From assembly GCF_004331915.1 (NCBI RefSeq), contig NZ_CP036528.1, forward strand, positions 944,567 to 1,008,566: 64,000 nt of DNA. Direction: 5' to 3'. This document shows, in pieces, positions 49,247 through 63,114 of this stretch. The notes beneath the pieces were generated by a model that saw nothing but the letters and a program-made list of their open reading frames with translations, did not search any database and was not told the origin of the DNA. Position 1 is the first letter of the stretch. Each line of letters opens with the position of its first letter. Origin of the DNA: Ureibacillus thermophilus. GTDB taxonomy: Bacteria > Bacillota > Bacilli > Bacillales_A > Planococcaceae. The translations under genes and the position numbers were made by a program.

Positions 49247-49768
49247 GTGAATTTAGAATATTTAGTATTAGGTTCTACAGCAGAAGCAGTTAACCTTGGA
49301 GATATTCTTGCGACACTGGTAATCTTCCTCGTTTTAATGGCATTGTTAAAGAAATTTGCTTGGGGTCCATTAATGGGCATCATGCAACAACGCGAGGAAT
49401 TAGTTGCAAGTGAAATTGAAGCGGCTGAAACTGCTCGCAAAGAAGCAGCAAAAACTTTAGAAGAGCAAAAAGCCCTTTTAAAAGAAGCTCGTACAGAAGC
49501 GCAAAAAATTATTGAAAGCGCTAAAAAACAAGCAGAAGCACAACGCGACGAAATCGTGGAAGCAGCTCGCCAAGAAGCAAATCGCTTGAAAGAATCTGCT
49601 GTTCGTGAAATCGAAACAGAAAAAGAAAAAGCGATCGCTTCATTGCGTGAAGAAGTGGTTTCCCTTTCTGTTCTTGCGGCATCCAAAGTGCTTGAAAAAG
49701 AAATTTCTGAAGAAGCTAACAGCGCATTAATTAAAGAAACGATTGCTAAGGCAGGCGAAGCGAAATGA
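49247..49768 (+). CDS. atpF: ATP synthase Fo subunit b
   Basis: A 173-residue stator subunit: one N-terminal membrane helix (about residues 14-33, [20 protein letters not shown]), then a long charged coiled coil rich in Ala, Glu and Lys. I prefer GTG 49247 because AAGGGAGTG lies upstream and the length then matches B. subtilis AtpF; ATG 49211, with its own weaker AAGGGC, would add 12 residues. The stop overlaps atpH by 4 nt. Confidence 0.92.
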   Translation: MNLEYLVLGSTAEAVNLGDILATLVIFLVLMALLKKFAWGPLMGIMQQREELVASEIEAAETARKEAAKTLEEQKALLKEARTEAQKIIESAKKQAEAQRDEIVEAARQEANRLKESAVREIETEKEKAIASLREEVVSLSVLAASKVLEKEISEEANSALIKETIAKAGEAK

Positions 49769-50307
49769 GTAACTATTCTGTAGCGAAACGCTATGCCGAG
49801 GCATTGTTTGCTGTGGCACAAGAGCAAAATATTGTAAATCAAGTGAATCAAGAACTTCAAGAAATCGCCCAAGTGATCAAAGAAAATCGCGATTTCCTTG
49901 CATTGCTTACAAATCCGAAGTTTTCTTCAGAAAAGAAAAAAGAAATGGTTTCGGAGCTATTTAAAGAAGCCAATCCGATTTTATTAAACACACTAAAACT
50001 TTTAGTGGATAAAAAACGAATGAATGAATTAAAACATATTGCAGAAGCATTTAAAGCGTTGGCAGCAGACGCTCAAGGCACTGCGGAAGCTACAGTTTAT
50101 TCAACTCGCGAATTAACGGAAGAAGAGAAAAAAGACATCTCAACTTCTTTTGCGAAACTTGTTGACAAAGAGACTCTGAACATTACAAATGTAATTGAAC
50201 CATCCGTGATTGGTGGCGTTCGTGTTCAAATTGGCAACATCATTTTCGATAACACTGTAGCAAGCAAATTAGAAAGTCTCAGACGCACGTTAGTCGTTAA
50301 TAATTAG
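49765..50307 (+). CDS. atpH: ATP synthase F1 subunit delta
   Basis: A 180-residue stator subunit linking F1 alpha to b. An N-terminal six-helix domain ([14 protein letters not shown]) is followed by the C-terminal domain with [11 protein letters not shown] near 154. It overlaps atpF by 4 nt and is 20 nt from atpA. Confidence 0.96.
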   Translation: MSNYSVAKRYAEALFAVAQEQNIVNQVNQELQEIAQVIKENRDFLALLTNPKFSSEKKKEMVSELFKEANPILLNTLKLLVDKKRMNELKHIAEAFKALAADAQGTAEATVYSTRELTEEEKKDISTSFAKLVDKETLNITNVIEPSVIGGVRVQIGNIIFDNTVASKLESLRRTLVVNN

Positions 50308-50315
50308 AAAAGTGA

Positions 50316-51839
<1,524 letters not shown>

Positions 51840-51903
51840 TTCTTTCAGCTTTGCTGCTGAAAGATCTTCTGATGATGAGTAGCACGAATGATGACTAAAA
51901 TGA

Positions 51904-52788
<885 letters not shown>

Positions 52789-52793
52789 GCTAG

Positions 52794-54684
<1,891 letters not shown>

Positions 54685-54690
54685 GAAATT

Positions 54691-54718
54691 AGCGGGCAGT
54701 ACAACTGTCCGCTTTTTC
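54691..54718 (+). terminator. atp operon terminator
   Basis: AGCGGGCAG (54691-54699) pairs with CTGTCCGCT (54705-54713), one wobble, followed by TTTTCT. Confidence 0.85.
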
Positions 54719-54818
54719 TATCATTTATAGTGGAAGGATTTTACTAGAAATGTTTTCGAAATATTTCACATAATGGAAAGTTTGTATATTTTTTATTAAA
54801 ATAAAGGAGGCGCGCATT

Positions 54819-55064
54819 ATGGATGTTTATCAAACTATGGGTGTACAAGCTGCGATCGGGATTTTTTCACATATTCTTTTTATAGTCATTGCTTTTTATG
54901 CGCTGCAGGCTGTTCGAATAGAAGTAGTTTTTAAAAAAGGGAAAACTTTTCAAATCCAGCTCATGTATATCTTGCTAAGCATTGTTTTGGGATACACAGT
55001 ATCAAATTTCTTTCTAGATTTTACAGGTTTATCTCAACGATTGCCGTATATCTTTTCAAAGTAG
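54819..55064 (+). CDS. ywzB: DUF1146 membrane protein (YwzB)
   Basis: An 81-residue protein of the DUF1146/YwzB family with two hydrophobic helices (about residues 9-30 and 46-66); function unknown. It lies between the atp operon and murA in many Bacillales. AAGGAGG precedes ATG 54819. Confidence 0.85.
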   Translation: MDVYQTMGVQAAIGIFSHILFIVIAFYALQAVRIEVVFKKGKTFQIQLMYILLSIVLGYTVSNFFLDFTGLSQRLPYIFSK

Positions 55065-55458
55065 TTCATCGTTCTTAGGTTATGTCCATTAGCAGCAAAG
55101 AAGAATTTGTACATCACCTCAATAGTTATATGGTTTGTAAGGGCAAATGACAAATTTAGTTTCTTTTGTCGTTACAACACATATATCTTGTTATTTCCTG
55201 GGCAATCCTGTAGATATTTGCAACAATAAAGACATTGAAATATGAAAAAGTTAGTAATTTTAGACGTTTCTTTACAATTCACCATAATTCCCCATTCTGC
55301 GTAATATATAATTGTAGATGAATGTTGAAAAATATTTGAAATTAGTATTTTTAGTCACTTGTAAATTTGAGGTTAAAGCATTACTATTGATATGGTTTGC
55401 TTTTTTAGTGGCTAATTGCTGAAGACATCTTTGGATAATGGATTCGGAGGGACGATTT
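55065..55458 (+). other. 394-bp AT-rich spacer before murA1
   Basis: No terminator after ywzB, no repeat and no ORF were recognised. A TATAAT lies at 55307-55312, but no -35 box stands at a proper distance. The promoter of murA1 is therefore not assigned. Confidence 0.4.
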
Positions 55459-56781
55459 GTGGAGAAGATGATTGTTACAGGAGGCCGAAGATTACAAGGA
55501 AAAGTTAAAATAGAAGGGGCTAAAAATGCTGTATTACCTATTTTAACTGCTTCTTTGTTAGCTTCTAAGAATGCCAGTATAATAAAAGACGTCCCAAATT
55601 TAGCGGATGTTCATACAATAAATGCAGTATTAAAAAGTTTAAATACGGAAGTACAATATGACGTTGAAAATAAGGAAATTCGTATAAATGCGGAAAAACC
55701 TTTATTGAGTGAAGCACCCTTTGATTATGTCAGTAAAATGCGCGCCTCCATTTTAGTAATGGGATCGCTGCTGGCACGCAATGGTTATGCACGTGTTGCA
55801 ATGCCGGGTGGTTGTGCAATTGGTTCTCGGCCAATTGAGCTGCATTTAAAAGGTTTTGAAGCAATGGGCGCAAAAATTTCCACTGGCCATGGATATGTGG
55901 AAGCAAAAGTCCAAGACCGTTTAAAGGGAGCAAACATCTATTTAGATTTTCCAAGCGTTGGCGCAACAGAAAATATTATGACAGCTGCAGCGCTTGCAGA
56001 AGGAACGACAGTCATTGAAAATGCAGCAAAAGAGCCGGAAATTGTAGATTTGGCGAATTTCATTAATAAAATGGGCGGTCGTGTCACGGGGGCAGGAACG
56101 GACACAATCCGCATTGATGGTGTAAAAGAATTGCATGGTGCCACACATCATGTCATACCCGACCGGATTGAAGCAGGGACATTTATGGTCGCAGCAGCAA
56201 TTACACGCGGAGATGTTTTAATCGAAAATGTGATTCCGGAACATTTGACGGCATTAATGGCAAAAATGCGTGAAATGGGCGTGGAAATTACGGAAGAAGG
56301 AAATGGAATTCGAGTTCGTGCAAACGATCCATTGAAAGCTGTTGATGTGAAAACGATGCCATATCCAGGTTTCCCTACAGATATGCAGGCGCAAATGATG
56401 GCATTGATGTTGACGGCACAAGGAACGAGTATTATTACAGAAACGGTATTTGAAAATCGGTTTATGCATGCGGAAGAGTTCCGCCGCATGAATGCAGCAT
56501 TGAAAATTGAAGGCCGTTCAGCGTTTGTGGAAGGACCTGTGAAATTGCAAGGTGCAGAAGTGGCAGCAACCGATTTGCGAGCAGCAGCAGCGTTAATTTT
56601 GGCTGGCTTAGCAACTGAAGGGGTCACTCGTGTAACGAAATTGCATCATCTAGATCGGGGATACGTAGACTTTGAGAAGAAATTGCGTGCACTTGGGGCG
56701 AATATTGAACGTGTTTCTAGCGATGAGGAAGTAGTTTCAGAGAAATTGAATGTTGCTAAAGAAACTACATTGAACGTGTAA
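55459..56781 (+). CDS. murA: UDP-N-acetylglucosamine 1-carboxyvinyltransferase 1
   Basis: A 440-residue MurA, the positional match of the essential B. subtilis murAA. Catalytic Cys119 lies in GGCAIGSRP and GAKNAVLP is at residues 20-27. I chose GTG 55459, 7 nt after GGAGGG, because the protein then begins MEKMIV like B. subtilis MurAA (MEKIIV). The acidic, variable C-terminal tail is longer than in the second paralogue at 28256. Confidence 0.96.
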   Translation: MEKMIVTGGRRLQGKVKIEGAKNAVLPILTASLLASKNASIIKDVPNLADVHTINAVLKSLNTEVQYDVENKEIRINAEKPLLSEAPFDYVSKMRASILVMGSLLARNGYARVAMPGGCAIGSRPIELHLKGFEAMGAKISTGHGYVEAKVQDRLKGANIYLDFPSVGATENIMTAAALAEGTTVIENAAKEPEIVDLANFINKMGGRVTGAGTDTIRIDGVKELHGATHHVIPDRIEAGTFMVAAAITRGDVLIENVIPEHLTALMAKMREMGVEITEEGNGIRVRANDPLKAVDVKTMPYPGFPTDMQAQMMALMLTAQGTSIITETVFENRFMHAEEFRRMNAALKIEGRSAFVEGPVKLQGAEVAATDLRAAAALILAGLATEGVTRVTKLHHLDRGYVDFEKKLRALGANIERVSSDEEVVSEKLNVAKETTLNV

Positions 56782-56877
56782 TAAGAGGAAATCTTGGCAA
56801 CTTGATTTTTCATCAAAGTGGAATTGCTCTATTTTCTACTGTACCATATGATAGGTGCGTTTGAATTATTCATTCAC

Positions 56878-56918
56878 AAAACGACAAAATCTTGCTTTCA
56901 GGGTTTTGTCGTTTTTTT
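56878..56918 (+). terminator. murA1 terminator
   Basis: AAACGACAAAA (56879-56889) pairs perfectly with TTTTGTCGTTT (56904-56914), followed by TTTT. Confidence 0.9.
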
Positions 56919-56958
56919 GTGTAAGAAGAGATGGATTTAGGATCGGATGAAGGGGAAA

Positions 56959-57127
56959 ATCGCCAACTTCGAGGATCTAATCACCAAGGCGAAAAAATTG
57001 AGATCCTCAAGCATCGATAATCGCCAGAGAGAAAGAAATAATCGCCAAAACTAGAAACATTATCGCCAGAGCCAAAAAACGCCTTCCAAGAGCATCGATA
57101 ATCGCAAAGAAGCAATCATATGTGCCA
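56959..57127 (+). repeat. 21-bp periodic array with ATCGCCA core
   Basis: ATCGCC or one-base variants occur at 56959, 56980, 57020, 57041, 57062, 57101 and about 57121. The gaps are 21, 40, 21, 21, 39 and 20, i.e. one or two 21-bp steps with small slips. AGCATCGATAATCGC occurs twice (57010-57024 and 57091-57105). No frame stays open. It shares the period of the other arrays but not their core. Confidence 0.65.
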
Positions 57128-57173
57128 ATCTGAAACCTCAAAACCTCAAACTAAAAAAACGGCTCAAAAAAAG

Positions 57174-57202
57174 ATATATTTCCCCGGTTCCAATCATAAG
57201 TA
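57174..57202 (+). promoter_or_regulatory. Candidate sigma-E promoter of spoIID
   Basis: ATATATT (57174-57180), a 14-bp spacer, then CATAAGTA (57195-57202), against the sigma-E forms kmATATT and CATACAmT. The -10 match is partial. Transcription would start at or within a base or two of the spoIID ATG. Confidence 0.4.
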
Positions 57203-57208
57203 ATATGT

Positions 57209-58159
57209 ATGAAACAAATAAAAAATCACAAAAACATAGCAGCCATTTTTTCAATTACATTATTTATCTCGATTCTATTTTTCTTCCCGTTTTTCTTCAA
57301 AAATTCCGAGAAAACTTTGAAGGAAGTTTCGGGGCCATTAGTGACTATGGAAGATTGCAATATTTTCATCCGCATTACCGGCCAAGAAGATTCTATTCCT
57401 CTTGAAGAATACGTCGTTGGAGTAGTTGCCGCTGAAATGCCGGCAAGCTTTCATTTAGAAGCCTTGAAAGCTCAAGCCATTGCCGCAAGAACATACGTAT
57501 TAAAATCCACCAATTATGGCCAAACGCCAATTGAACCAACTGTGTTAAGACAAGTATTTTATGATGAGGATACGCGAAAATCCAATTGGCAAGCCACCTT
57601 TGAAGAAAATGAGGGAAAAATCAGGGAAGCCGTAGAAAGTACGAAAGGAGAAGTGCTGAAATATAACGGAGAACTGATTACTGCCATGTTTCATTCCATG
57701 AGCAACGGCCGGACGGAAAGCTCCAAAAATTATAGCGGCGTCGATTTACCTTATCTCCAATCTGTTGTCAGTGCGGATTTTCAAACAGAAAATTACGTTG
57801 TGAAAAAAAAATGGACATTGGATGAATGGAACCGCCTACTCAAAGTTAATATGACGCTTGATGATATCAAAAAAATCCGTACAAAACTTAATAACACTGG
57901 GAGGGTAGAAAAAGTTAATTTTGGCACGAAAGAGTGGACAGGGCGTGAATTTCGAGATTTGCTTGATTTGCGTTCAACGGATTTTACGATTGCAGTCGTC
58001 AATAACAAAATTGAAATTACGACAGAAGGCTACGGACACGGTGTCGGGATGAGCCAATATGGAGCGGATGCAATGGCAAAGCAAGGAAGAACCGCCCATC
58101 AAATCCTTGCCCATTATTACAAAGACACAACGATTGAAAAAATGATGTGCACAAAATAA
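57209..58159 (+). CDS. spoIID: Stage II sporulation protein D
   Basis: A 316-residue SpoIID/LytB lytic transglycosylase that degrades septal peptidoglycan during engulfment. An N-terminal membrane anchor (about residues 10-31) is followed by the SpoIID domain, with the catalytic Glu in AAEMPASFHLEALKAQAIAARTY-type sequence near 77 (shown here by AAEMPASFHLEAL) and the C-terminal GYGHGVGMSQYGA near 277. No SD precedes ATG 57209 and no other start fits; see the leaderless-mRNA finding. Confidence 0.93.
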   Translation: MKQIKNHKNIAAIFSITLFISILFFFPFFFKNSEKTLKEVSGPLVTMEDCNIFIRITGQEDSIPLEEYVVGVVAAEMPASFHLEALKAQAIAARTYVLKSTNYGQTPIEPTVLRQVFYDEDTRKSNWQATFEENEGKIREAVESTKGEVLKYNGELITAMFHSMSNGRTESSKNYSGVDLPYLQSVVSADFQTENYVVKKKWTLDEWNRLLKVNMTLDDIKKIRTKLNNTGRVEKVNFGTKEWTGREFRDLLDLRSTDFTIAVVNNKIEITTEGYGHGVGMSQYGADAMAKQGRTAHQILAHYYKDTTIEKMMCTK

Positions 58160-58280
58160 TTCTTACACCACACAAATCGTACGTTTGAAAAAATATGATG
58201 CAAAAAATAGTGAAAATTTCCAAAAAAGTTGTTTAGAAATTCCAAAACTTGTTCATCCTTCATATTGAGGTGATGAACAA

Positions 58281-58946
58281 ATGAGAGAAGACCAAAACAA
58301 ACAAAATAACACTTCTCAAAAACTAAAAAAATGGCAACAACAACCTTGGTTTTGGCCGGCAATATATGGGGGCATGGCAGCAGTACTCATTGGGTTAATT
58401 GTTACTTATTCTGTAATCACAAGCGAAGATAAGAGCGAAACGGTGAATGAACCAGTAGTACAGGAAGAAGAATCTCCAATCATTGAAACCAATGCGCAAA
58501 CGGAAACACTCAAATATCCATTCGCCGAAAATCAACTTGAAAATGCAAAAGTATTACAAGATTTCTATGACATCAACGCAGATGCTGAAACTCGTGAAAA
58601 TGCACTTCTTGTATTCGATCAAACATTCACAACATCATCCGGAATTTCAATTTCCATCAACAACGAACCGTTTGAAGTACTCGCTGCAATGAGCGGTGAA
58701 GTAAAAGAAGTGAAACTAGATGCGTTCACTGGCAACAAGATTGTCATCGCCCACCCGAACGGAATGGAAACACACTATAGCTCCGTGGCGGACATCCTTG
58801 TCAAAGAAGGCGATAAAGTAGAACAAGGACAACCGATTGCAACATCTACAGAAAATGATTGGAATCCAACTGCCGGCATCCATCTTCACTTTGAAGTATT
58901 AGAAGACGGTAAAAACGTCAACCCAAGAAATTATTTAAGCTTCTAA
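58281..58946 (+). CDS. spoIIQ: Stage II sporulation protein Q (LytM-like)
   Basis: A 221-residue forespore membrane protein with one N-terminal helix (about residues 27-46) and an M23/LytM domain, which pairs with SpoIIIAH to form the intercellular channel. The distal HLHFEV motif is kept (near 202), but the proximal zinc His expected near residues 118-125 is replaced (FTTSSGISIS), so it should lack peptidase activity, as in B. subtilis SpoIIQ. The protein is shorter than the B. subtilis one. GAGGTGA precedes ATG 58281. Confidence 0.92.
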   Translation: MREDQNKQNNTSQKLKKWQQQPWFWPAIYGGMAAVLIGLIVTYSVITSEDKSETVNEPVVQEEESPIIETNAQTETLKYPFAENQLENAKVLQDFYDINADAETRENALLVFDQTFTTSSGISISINNEPFEVLAAMSGEVKEVKLDAFTGNKIVIAHPNGMETHYSSVADILVKEGDKVEQGQPIATSTENDWNPTAGIHLHFEVLEDGKNVNPRNYLSF

Positions 58947-58952
58947 CAAATG

Positions 58953-59001
58953 AAAGCGCAGCCTGAATGGAAAAATCCCGACTTTTCAGGCTGCGCTTTT
59001 G
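58953..59001 (+). terminator. spoIIQ terminator
   Basis: AAAGCGCAGCCTGAA (58953-58967) pairs with TTCAGGCTGCGCTTT (58985-58999), followed by T. Confidence 0.9.
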
Positions 59002-59171
59002 ACTTTCCTAGGAAAAAAAGTTCTGAAAATGTTGGAAGATACATATGGTGAATAAACGTTAAATCGCTGATTGCAAACGTCAATGAAATAAATGTATCAG
59101 AAAAACATCGAAATAGATTGTTTATTGTAGGCAAAACTGCACTTCTTAGATCCGAGAGAAAGGAAGAGAAC

Positions 59172-59429
59172 GTGCACGAGCACATTAGGCACCGTTGTGT
59201 ACAACTGGGAAAGCTGCTTGTGGAGACGGGCGAGACGGTTAGAGTCCTTGCGAAGATGACAGGATATTCCAAGAGTACGGTGCACAAAGACTTAACAGAG
59301 CGCTTACAATTAGTGAATGAAGAATTAGCGAAAGAAGTGAGAGAAATATTAGCCTACCACAAATCCGTTCGTCATTTGCGAGGGGGAGAGGCGACACGTA
59401 GAAAGTGGCAGTCCCAAAAAAAACAGTGA
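59172..59429 (+). CDS. spoIIID: Sporulation transcription factor SpoIIID
   Basis: An 85-residue mother-cell regulator. The helix-turn-helix contains VRVLAKMTGYSKSTVHKDLTERL (split here: VRVLAKMTGYSKS then TVHKDLTERL) near residues 22-44, and the basic C-terminal region has HLRGGEATRRKW. I chose GTG 59172 with AAAGGAAGAG upstream; the start then aligns with B. subtilis SpoIIID. It ends about 8 residues earlier than that protein. Confidence 0.95.
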   Translation: MHEHIRHRCVQLGKLLVETGETVRVLAKMTGYSKSTVHKDLTERLQLVNEELAKEVREILAYHKSVRHLRGGEATRRKWQSQKKQ

Positions 59430-59478
59430 AAAGGCATTTGGTTTGGCTTTGTCCCAAAGTCAGGCTGAATGCTTTTTC
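59429..59478 (+). terminator. spoIIID terminator
   Basis: AAAAGGCATT (59429-59438) pairs with AATGCTTTTT (59468-59477), one wobble. It begins at the last base of the stop codon. Confidence 0.7.
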
Positions 59479-59667
59479 ATTTCCTTCCTGTGAAAAAGTT
59501 TGTGAAGCTGCCTAGAAAGTAGCAAAATCATCGATTCGTTACATTGATAGAAAGAATGTTTGAAAAATTGTCAAAGGAACATAGAAGAGGGATTTTGAAT
59601 GAGTTGTAGAATAATGTTGAAAGACGCTAAAAACTCCGATAATTAAGATGTAAATAAAACTTTATTA

Positions 59668-59676
59668 TGATAAAAT
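59668..59676 (+). promoter_or_regulatory. Candidate extended -10 promoter of mbl
   Basis: TGATAAAAT (TGn plus TAAAAT) without a clear -35. An alternative, TTGAAA at 59617-59622 with TAATTA at 59640-59645 (17-bp spacer), lies upstream. The rest of 59479-59753 shows nothing else. Confidence 0.4.
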
Positions 59677-59753
59677 ATTCTAGATAAAATGTATAAATTA
59701 TGAACGTAGTAGTAATGGAGTCGCAACATTTCGGAAGGAGAAATTAGATTATT

Positions 59754-60752
59754 ATGTTTTCAAAGGATATAGGGATCGACTTAGGAACAGCTAATGTACT
59801 GATTTATGTGAAGGGAAAGGGCATTGTACTGAACGAACCTTCTGTGGTGGCAATCGACAAGAAAACGAATAAAGTGCTTGCTGTTGGCGAGGAAGCAAGA
59901 CAAATGGTAGGGCGTACACCGGGAAACATTGTCGCCATTCGTCCTTTGAAGGATGGAGTCATTGCAGATTTTGATTTAACAGAAGCCATGTTAAGACACT
60001 TCCTTAACAAACTTGATGTGAAAGGGTTTTTCTCTAAACCTCGCATCTTAATTTGCTGTCCGACAAACATTACAAGCGTTGAAAAGAAAGCGATTCGCGA
60101 AGCAGCTGAAAAATCAGGAGGCAAAAAAGTCTATATTGAAGAAGAACCAAAAGTGGCTGCCATCGGTGCAGGCATGGACATTTTCCAACCAAGCGGCAAC
60201 ATGGTTGTCGATATCGGCGGCGGTACGACAGATATTGCAGTGCTTTCCATGGGGGATATTGTAACAAGTGAATCAATTAAAGTTGCAGGAGATACATTCG
60301 ACAATGATATTCTTCAATACATTAAGAAGGAATATAAACTGCTTATTGGTGAACGTACAGCCGAAGCGATCAAAATCAATATCGGAACGGTATTCCCTGG
60401 CAGCCGGAATGAAGAAATGGAAATCCGCGGCCGCGACATGGTCACAGGGCTCCCTCGCACGATTACAATTCATTCATCCGAAATTGAAAAAGCATTGCAT
60501 GAATCTGTCCATCTCATCGTTCAATCTGCGAAAAACGTATTAGAAAAAACGCCGCCAGAACTTTCTGCAGACATTATTGACCGAGGCGTCATCTTAACAG
60601 GCGGTGGCGCATTGCTTCACGGCATTGATCAGCTGCTCATGCAAGAATTAAAAGTGCCAGTCTTTATAGCTGAAAATCCAATGGACTGCGTAGCGCTTGG
60701 TACAGGCATCATGCTAGACAACATTGACCGTTCACCTGGCTCAAAATTCTAA
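59754..60752 (+). CDS. mbl: Rod-shape actin-like protein Mbl
   Basis: A 332-residue MreB-family cytoskeletal ATPase that guides sidewall synthesis. The phosphate-1 motif DIGIDLGTANVLIY is at residues 5-18, phosphate-2 is VDIGGGTTDIAVLS near 157, and the adenosine motif LTGGGALLHGID lies near 283. Position after spoIIID and before flhOP identifies Mbl rather than MreB or MreBH. GGAAGGAG precedes ATG 59754. Confidence 0.95.
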   Translation: MFSKDIGIDLGTANVLIYVKGKGIVLNEPSVVAIDKKTNKVLAVGEEARQMVGRTPGNIVAIRPLKDGVIADFDLTEAMLRHFLNKLDVKGFFSKPRILICCPTNITSVEKKAIREAAEKSGGKKVYIEEEPKVAAIGAGMDIFQPSGNMVVDIGGGTTDIAVLSMGDIVTSESIKVAGDTFDNDILQYIKKEYKLLIGERTAEAIKINIGTVFPGSRNEEMEIRGRDMVTGLPRTITIHSSEIEKALHESVHLIVQSAKNVLEKTPPELSADIIDRGVILTGGGALLHGIDQLLMQELKVPVFIAENPMDCVALGTGIMLDNIDRSPGSKF

Positions 60753-60798
60753 AATGCCTTAAGTCGCCTCTAACATCATAAGAAAATTAAAAAAACGA

Positions 60799-60826
60799 TA
60801 ATCGAATTGCGACAATTTGCCGATAT
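60799..60826 (+). promoter_or_regulatory. Sigma-D promoter of flhO-flhP
   Basis: TAAT at 60799-60802, a 16-bp spacer and GCCGATAT at 60819-60826. The -10 is a perfect match to the sigma-D consensus (TAAA-N15-GCCGATAT), which fits flagellar genes. Confidence 0.75.
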
Positions 60827-60866
60827 CAATGGAAGAGGTATTTTCCAAATTGGAGGGGGAAACGGC

Positions 60867-61685
60867 GTGTTTAAAGGAATTTATACAGCAGCGTCCGGCA
60901 TGCTAGCTCAACAAAGAAAAACAGAAATATTGACAAACAATATGGCAAACGCCAATACACCAGGATATAAAGCAGAACAGACAACGATTCGTTCATTCCC
61001 GGAAATGCTTTTGTCTGCAATTGATGATACAAATGTTCCGACTAAAAAAGGATTAAACTTAAATCTCATTCAACCCATCGGAAATCTTTCTACAGGCATC
61101 TATTTGCAAGAAACAATGCCGAACTTCGCTCAAGGGGATATATACGAAACGGAATATACTACCAATCTTGCTTTAGTGAACGGCAATCTTCCAGCAGGCA
61201 GCAGCATCTTCTTCCGCTTGGCTCATCCGGATGGCGGTGAAGCCTATACTCGAAACGGGAATTTCACTTTAGATGGACAAGGCTATTTAGTCAATGCAGA
61301 CGGTTACTATGTTTTATCTGAAACAGGCAATCGCATCCAGCTTCCAAATGAAGATTTCCAAGTTGCAGACAACGGTGCCGTATATGTCAACAATCAACAA
61401 GTGGCGACAATTGGTGTAGCTTATGCCCAAAACGCCTATCAATTAATTAAACAAGATAACGGACTGTTCCGCACGCAAGACGGTGGGGCTCTGCCATCTG
61501 CCTATGCTCAAAACGGAATCACTTTTGCAATGAAACAAAAATATTTAGAAGGCTCTAACGTGGATGCTGCCCAATCGATGACGCAATTGCTAACGGCATA
61601 TCGTGCATTCGAAGCGAACCAAAAAGTGATCCAAGCCTATGATAAGAGCATGGAAAAAGCAGTAAATGAAATTGGAAAAGTATAA
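60867..61685 (+). CDS. flhO: Flagellar hook-basal body protein FlhO
   Basis: A 272-residue rod/hook-family protein exported through the flagellar secretion system to the distal rod. The N-terminal SGMLAQQRKTEILTNNMANANTPGYK-type motif (here NNMANANTPGYK near residue 28) and the C-terminal FlgG-like helix (MTQLLTAYRAFEANQKVIQ near 240) are present. I chose GTG 60867 with GGAGGGGG upstream. The open frame starts further up, overlapping the sigma-D -10 element. Confidence 0.93.
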   Translation: MFKGIYTAASGMLAQQRKTEILTNNMANANTPGYKAEQTTIRSFPEMLLSAIDDTNVPTKKGLNLNLIQPIGNLSTGIYLQETMPNFAQGDIYETEYTTNLALVNGNLPAGSSIFFRLAHPDGGEAYTRNGNFTLDGQGYLVNADGYYVLSETGNRIQLPNEDFQVADNGAVYVNNQQVATIGVAYAQNAYQLIKQDNGLFRTQDGGALPSAYAQNGITFAMKQKYLEGSNVDAAQSMTQLLTAYRAFEANQKVIQAYDKSMEKAVNEIGKV

Positions 61686-61702
61686 GAAAGGAGGGCTAAT
61701 GA

Positions 61703-62542
61703 ATGCTACGAACGATGCTCACAGCAACAAACTCATTAAACCAAATACAAAAGCAAATTGACACAATAAGCAATAACATTGCCAATGTCGATACAATCGG
61801 TTATAAAGCAAAAGAAGCCCGTTTTTCGGAAATGCTTTACCAAGAATATGTCAACACTCGAAAAGATACTGCAGCGAGGCTCACCCCTGAAGGCATCCGC
61901 TATGGCGTTGGCGCGAGAGTTTCGCAAATCCAAACAAACAATGCCCAAGGATCTTTGAAAACGACGGATCGGGATTTAGACTTTGCATTCACAAAAGAAC
62001 GCCAATATTTCAATATTCTCATGCCGAATGAAAACGGCGAAATCAATATGGTCTACTCCCGCCAAGGCAACTTCTATGTATCGCCAATTAACGATGAACA
62101 AGTGATGCTTGTCACAGCGGAAGGCTATGCAGTAGCTGATAGCAACGGCAACCCAATTGTATTGAACGACAACGTAAAAAGTTTTACATTAAGAGAAAAC
62201 GGCTCATTGGTTGTTAATTATAATGACGACACAGAAGAAACTTTCCAATTGGGAGTAACAGAAATCCAATTGCCGCAAGTAATGGAGGCAGTTTCTGGCC
62301 CTTATCTTGCATTACCTGCAAATTTTGATGAATTAGGTTATGATGAAAATGATATTCTAACAAACTTAGTGGGAATTGTCCGGGAAAACATTGGCCTTGA
62401 AAATCAAAAATTAGAAATGTCGAACGTGAATCTTTCTAAAGAAATGACAAACTTAATTCAAGCCCAGCGTACTTATCAATTTAATGCCCGTGCCATTACA
62501 ATTGCCGATCAAATGATGGGGCTCATTAACGGAATTCGCTAA
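61703..62542 (+). CDS. flhP: Flagellar hook-basal body protein FlhP
   Basis: A 279-residue paralogue of FlhO with NNIANVDTIGYKAKEARF near residue 22 and a C-terminal LIQAQRTYQFNARAI helix near 248. It forms, with FlhO, the distal rod of the Gram-positive flagellum. GAAAGGAGGG precedes ATG 61703, 17 nt after flhO, so the two are one operon. Confidence 0.93.
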   Translation: MLRTMLTATNSLNQIQKQIDTISNNIANVDTIGYKAKEARFSEMLYQEYVNTRKDTAARLTPEGIRYGVGARVSQIQTNNAQGSLKTTDRDLDFAFTKERQYFNILMPNENGEINMVYSRQGNFYVSPINDEQVMLVTAEGYAVADSNGNPIVLNDNVKSFTLRENGSLVVNYNDDTEETFQLGVTEIQLPQVMEAVSGPYLALPANFDELGYDENDILTNLVGIVRENIGLENQKLEMSNVNLSKEMTNLIQAQRTYQFNARAITIADQMMGLINGIR

Positions 62543-62660
62543 TAATTGACCAAAAACTTTGGCTAACTAATGTTTTGACGTATCGACAACATTCATTCAT
62601 GGCAAACAGAACAGGACCATTCGTTTACTAAAAAATCTTTGCAAACAAGGAGAACAGAAA

Positions 62661-62993
62661 ATGGCAAACGAACTAAAAAGCGGCTCCACTCTGCCTCAAA
62701 AAAGATCAAGACGCCGAGAAAATGAGAAACAGAAGCGGTTCAAGTGGATGAATGACATACATAAAAAAGAGAGCCCACAAAATAACGACAAAGAAAGTAG
62801 AAATTTCAAAATATATCGCACCCGCAAGATTCCCATTTGGCTAAGAATCGTGATTGTGCTGATTCTAATGTTTTTTGCGTCCATATGTGGACTGATGATC
62901 GGATATGGTGTAATTGGCGAAGGCGCCCCAATGGATGCATTGAAATGGGAAACATACCAACATATTCTCGATCTCATTAACGGAAAAGAATAG
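62661..62993 (+). CDS. EpuA-like membrane protein (annotated RNA polymerase beta family)
   Basis: A 110-residue protein: a strongly basic, disordered N-terminal half (to about residue 52), then one membrane helix and a conserved tail with IPIWLRIVIVLILM and IGYGVIGEG near 80. This matches the EpuA family (PF11772), often mislabelled as RNA polymerase subunit beta. Function unknown. AAGGAG lies 12 nt before ATG 62661. It is a common small gene before fabZ in Bacilli. Confidence 0.8.
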   Translation: MANELKSGSTLPQKRSRRRENEKQKRFKWMNDIHKKESPQNNDKESRNFKIYRTRKIPIWLRIVIVLILMFFASICGLMIGYGVIGEGAPMDALKWETYQHILDLINGKE

Positions 62994-63114
62994 CGTATGC
63001 ACCACAAATTTTCGTGGAAAGATGAAAGTAATGGATTCACTCCTTCCTAAGGATGTCATATCCAAGGCTGCCGCTTTTTTCGTTTGCTTTATTTTGAAAT
63101 GAGGGGGAAATATC

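Noticed and set aside
58281-58946. spoIIQ as a damaged peptidase gene
   Set aside because: The missing zinc His is normal for Bacillus-type SpoIIQ, which acts structurally; the frame is intact.
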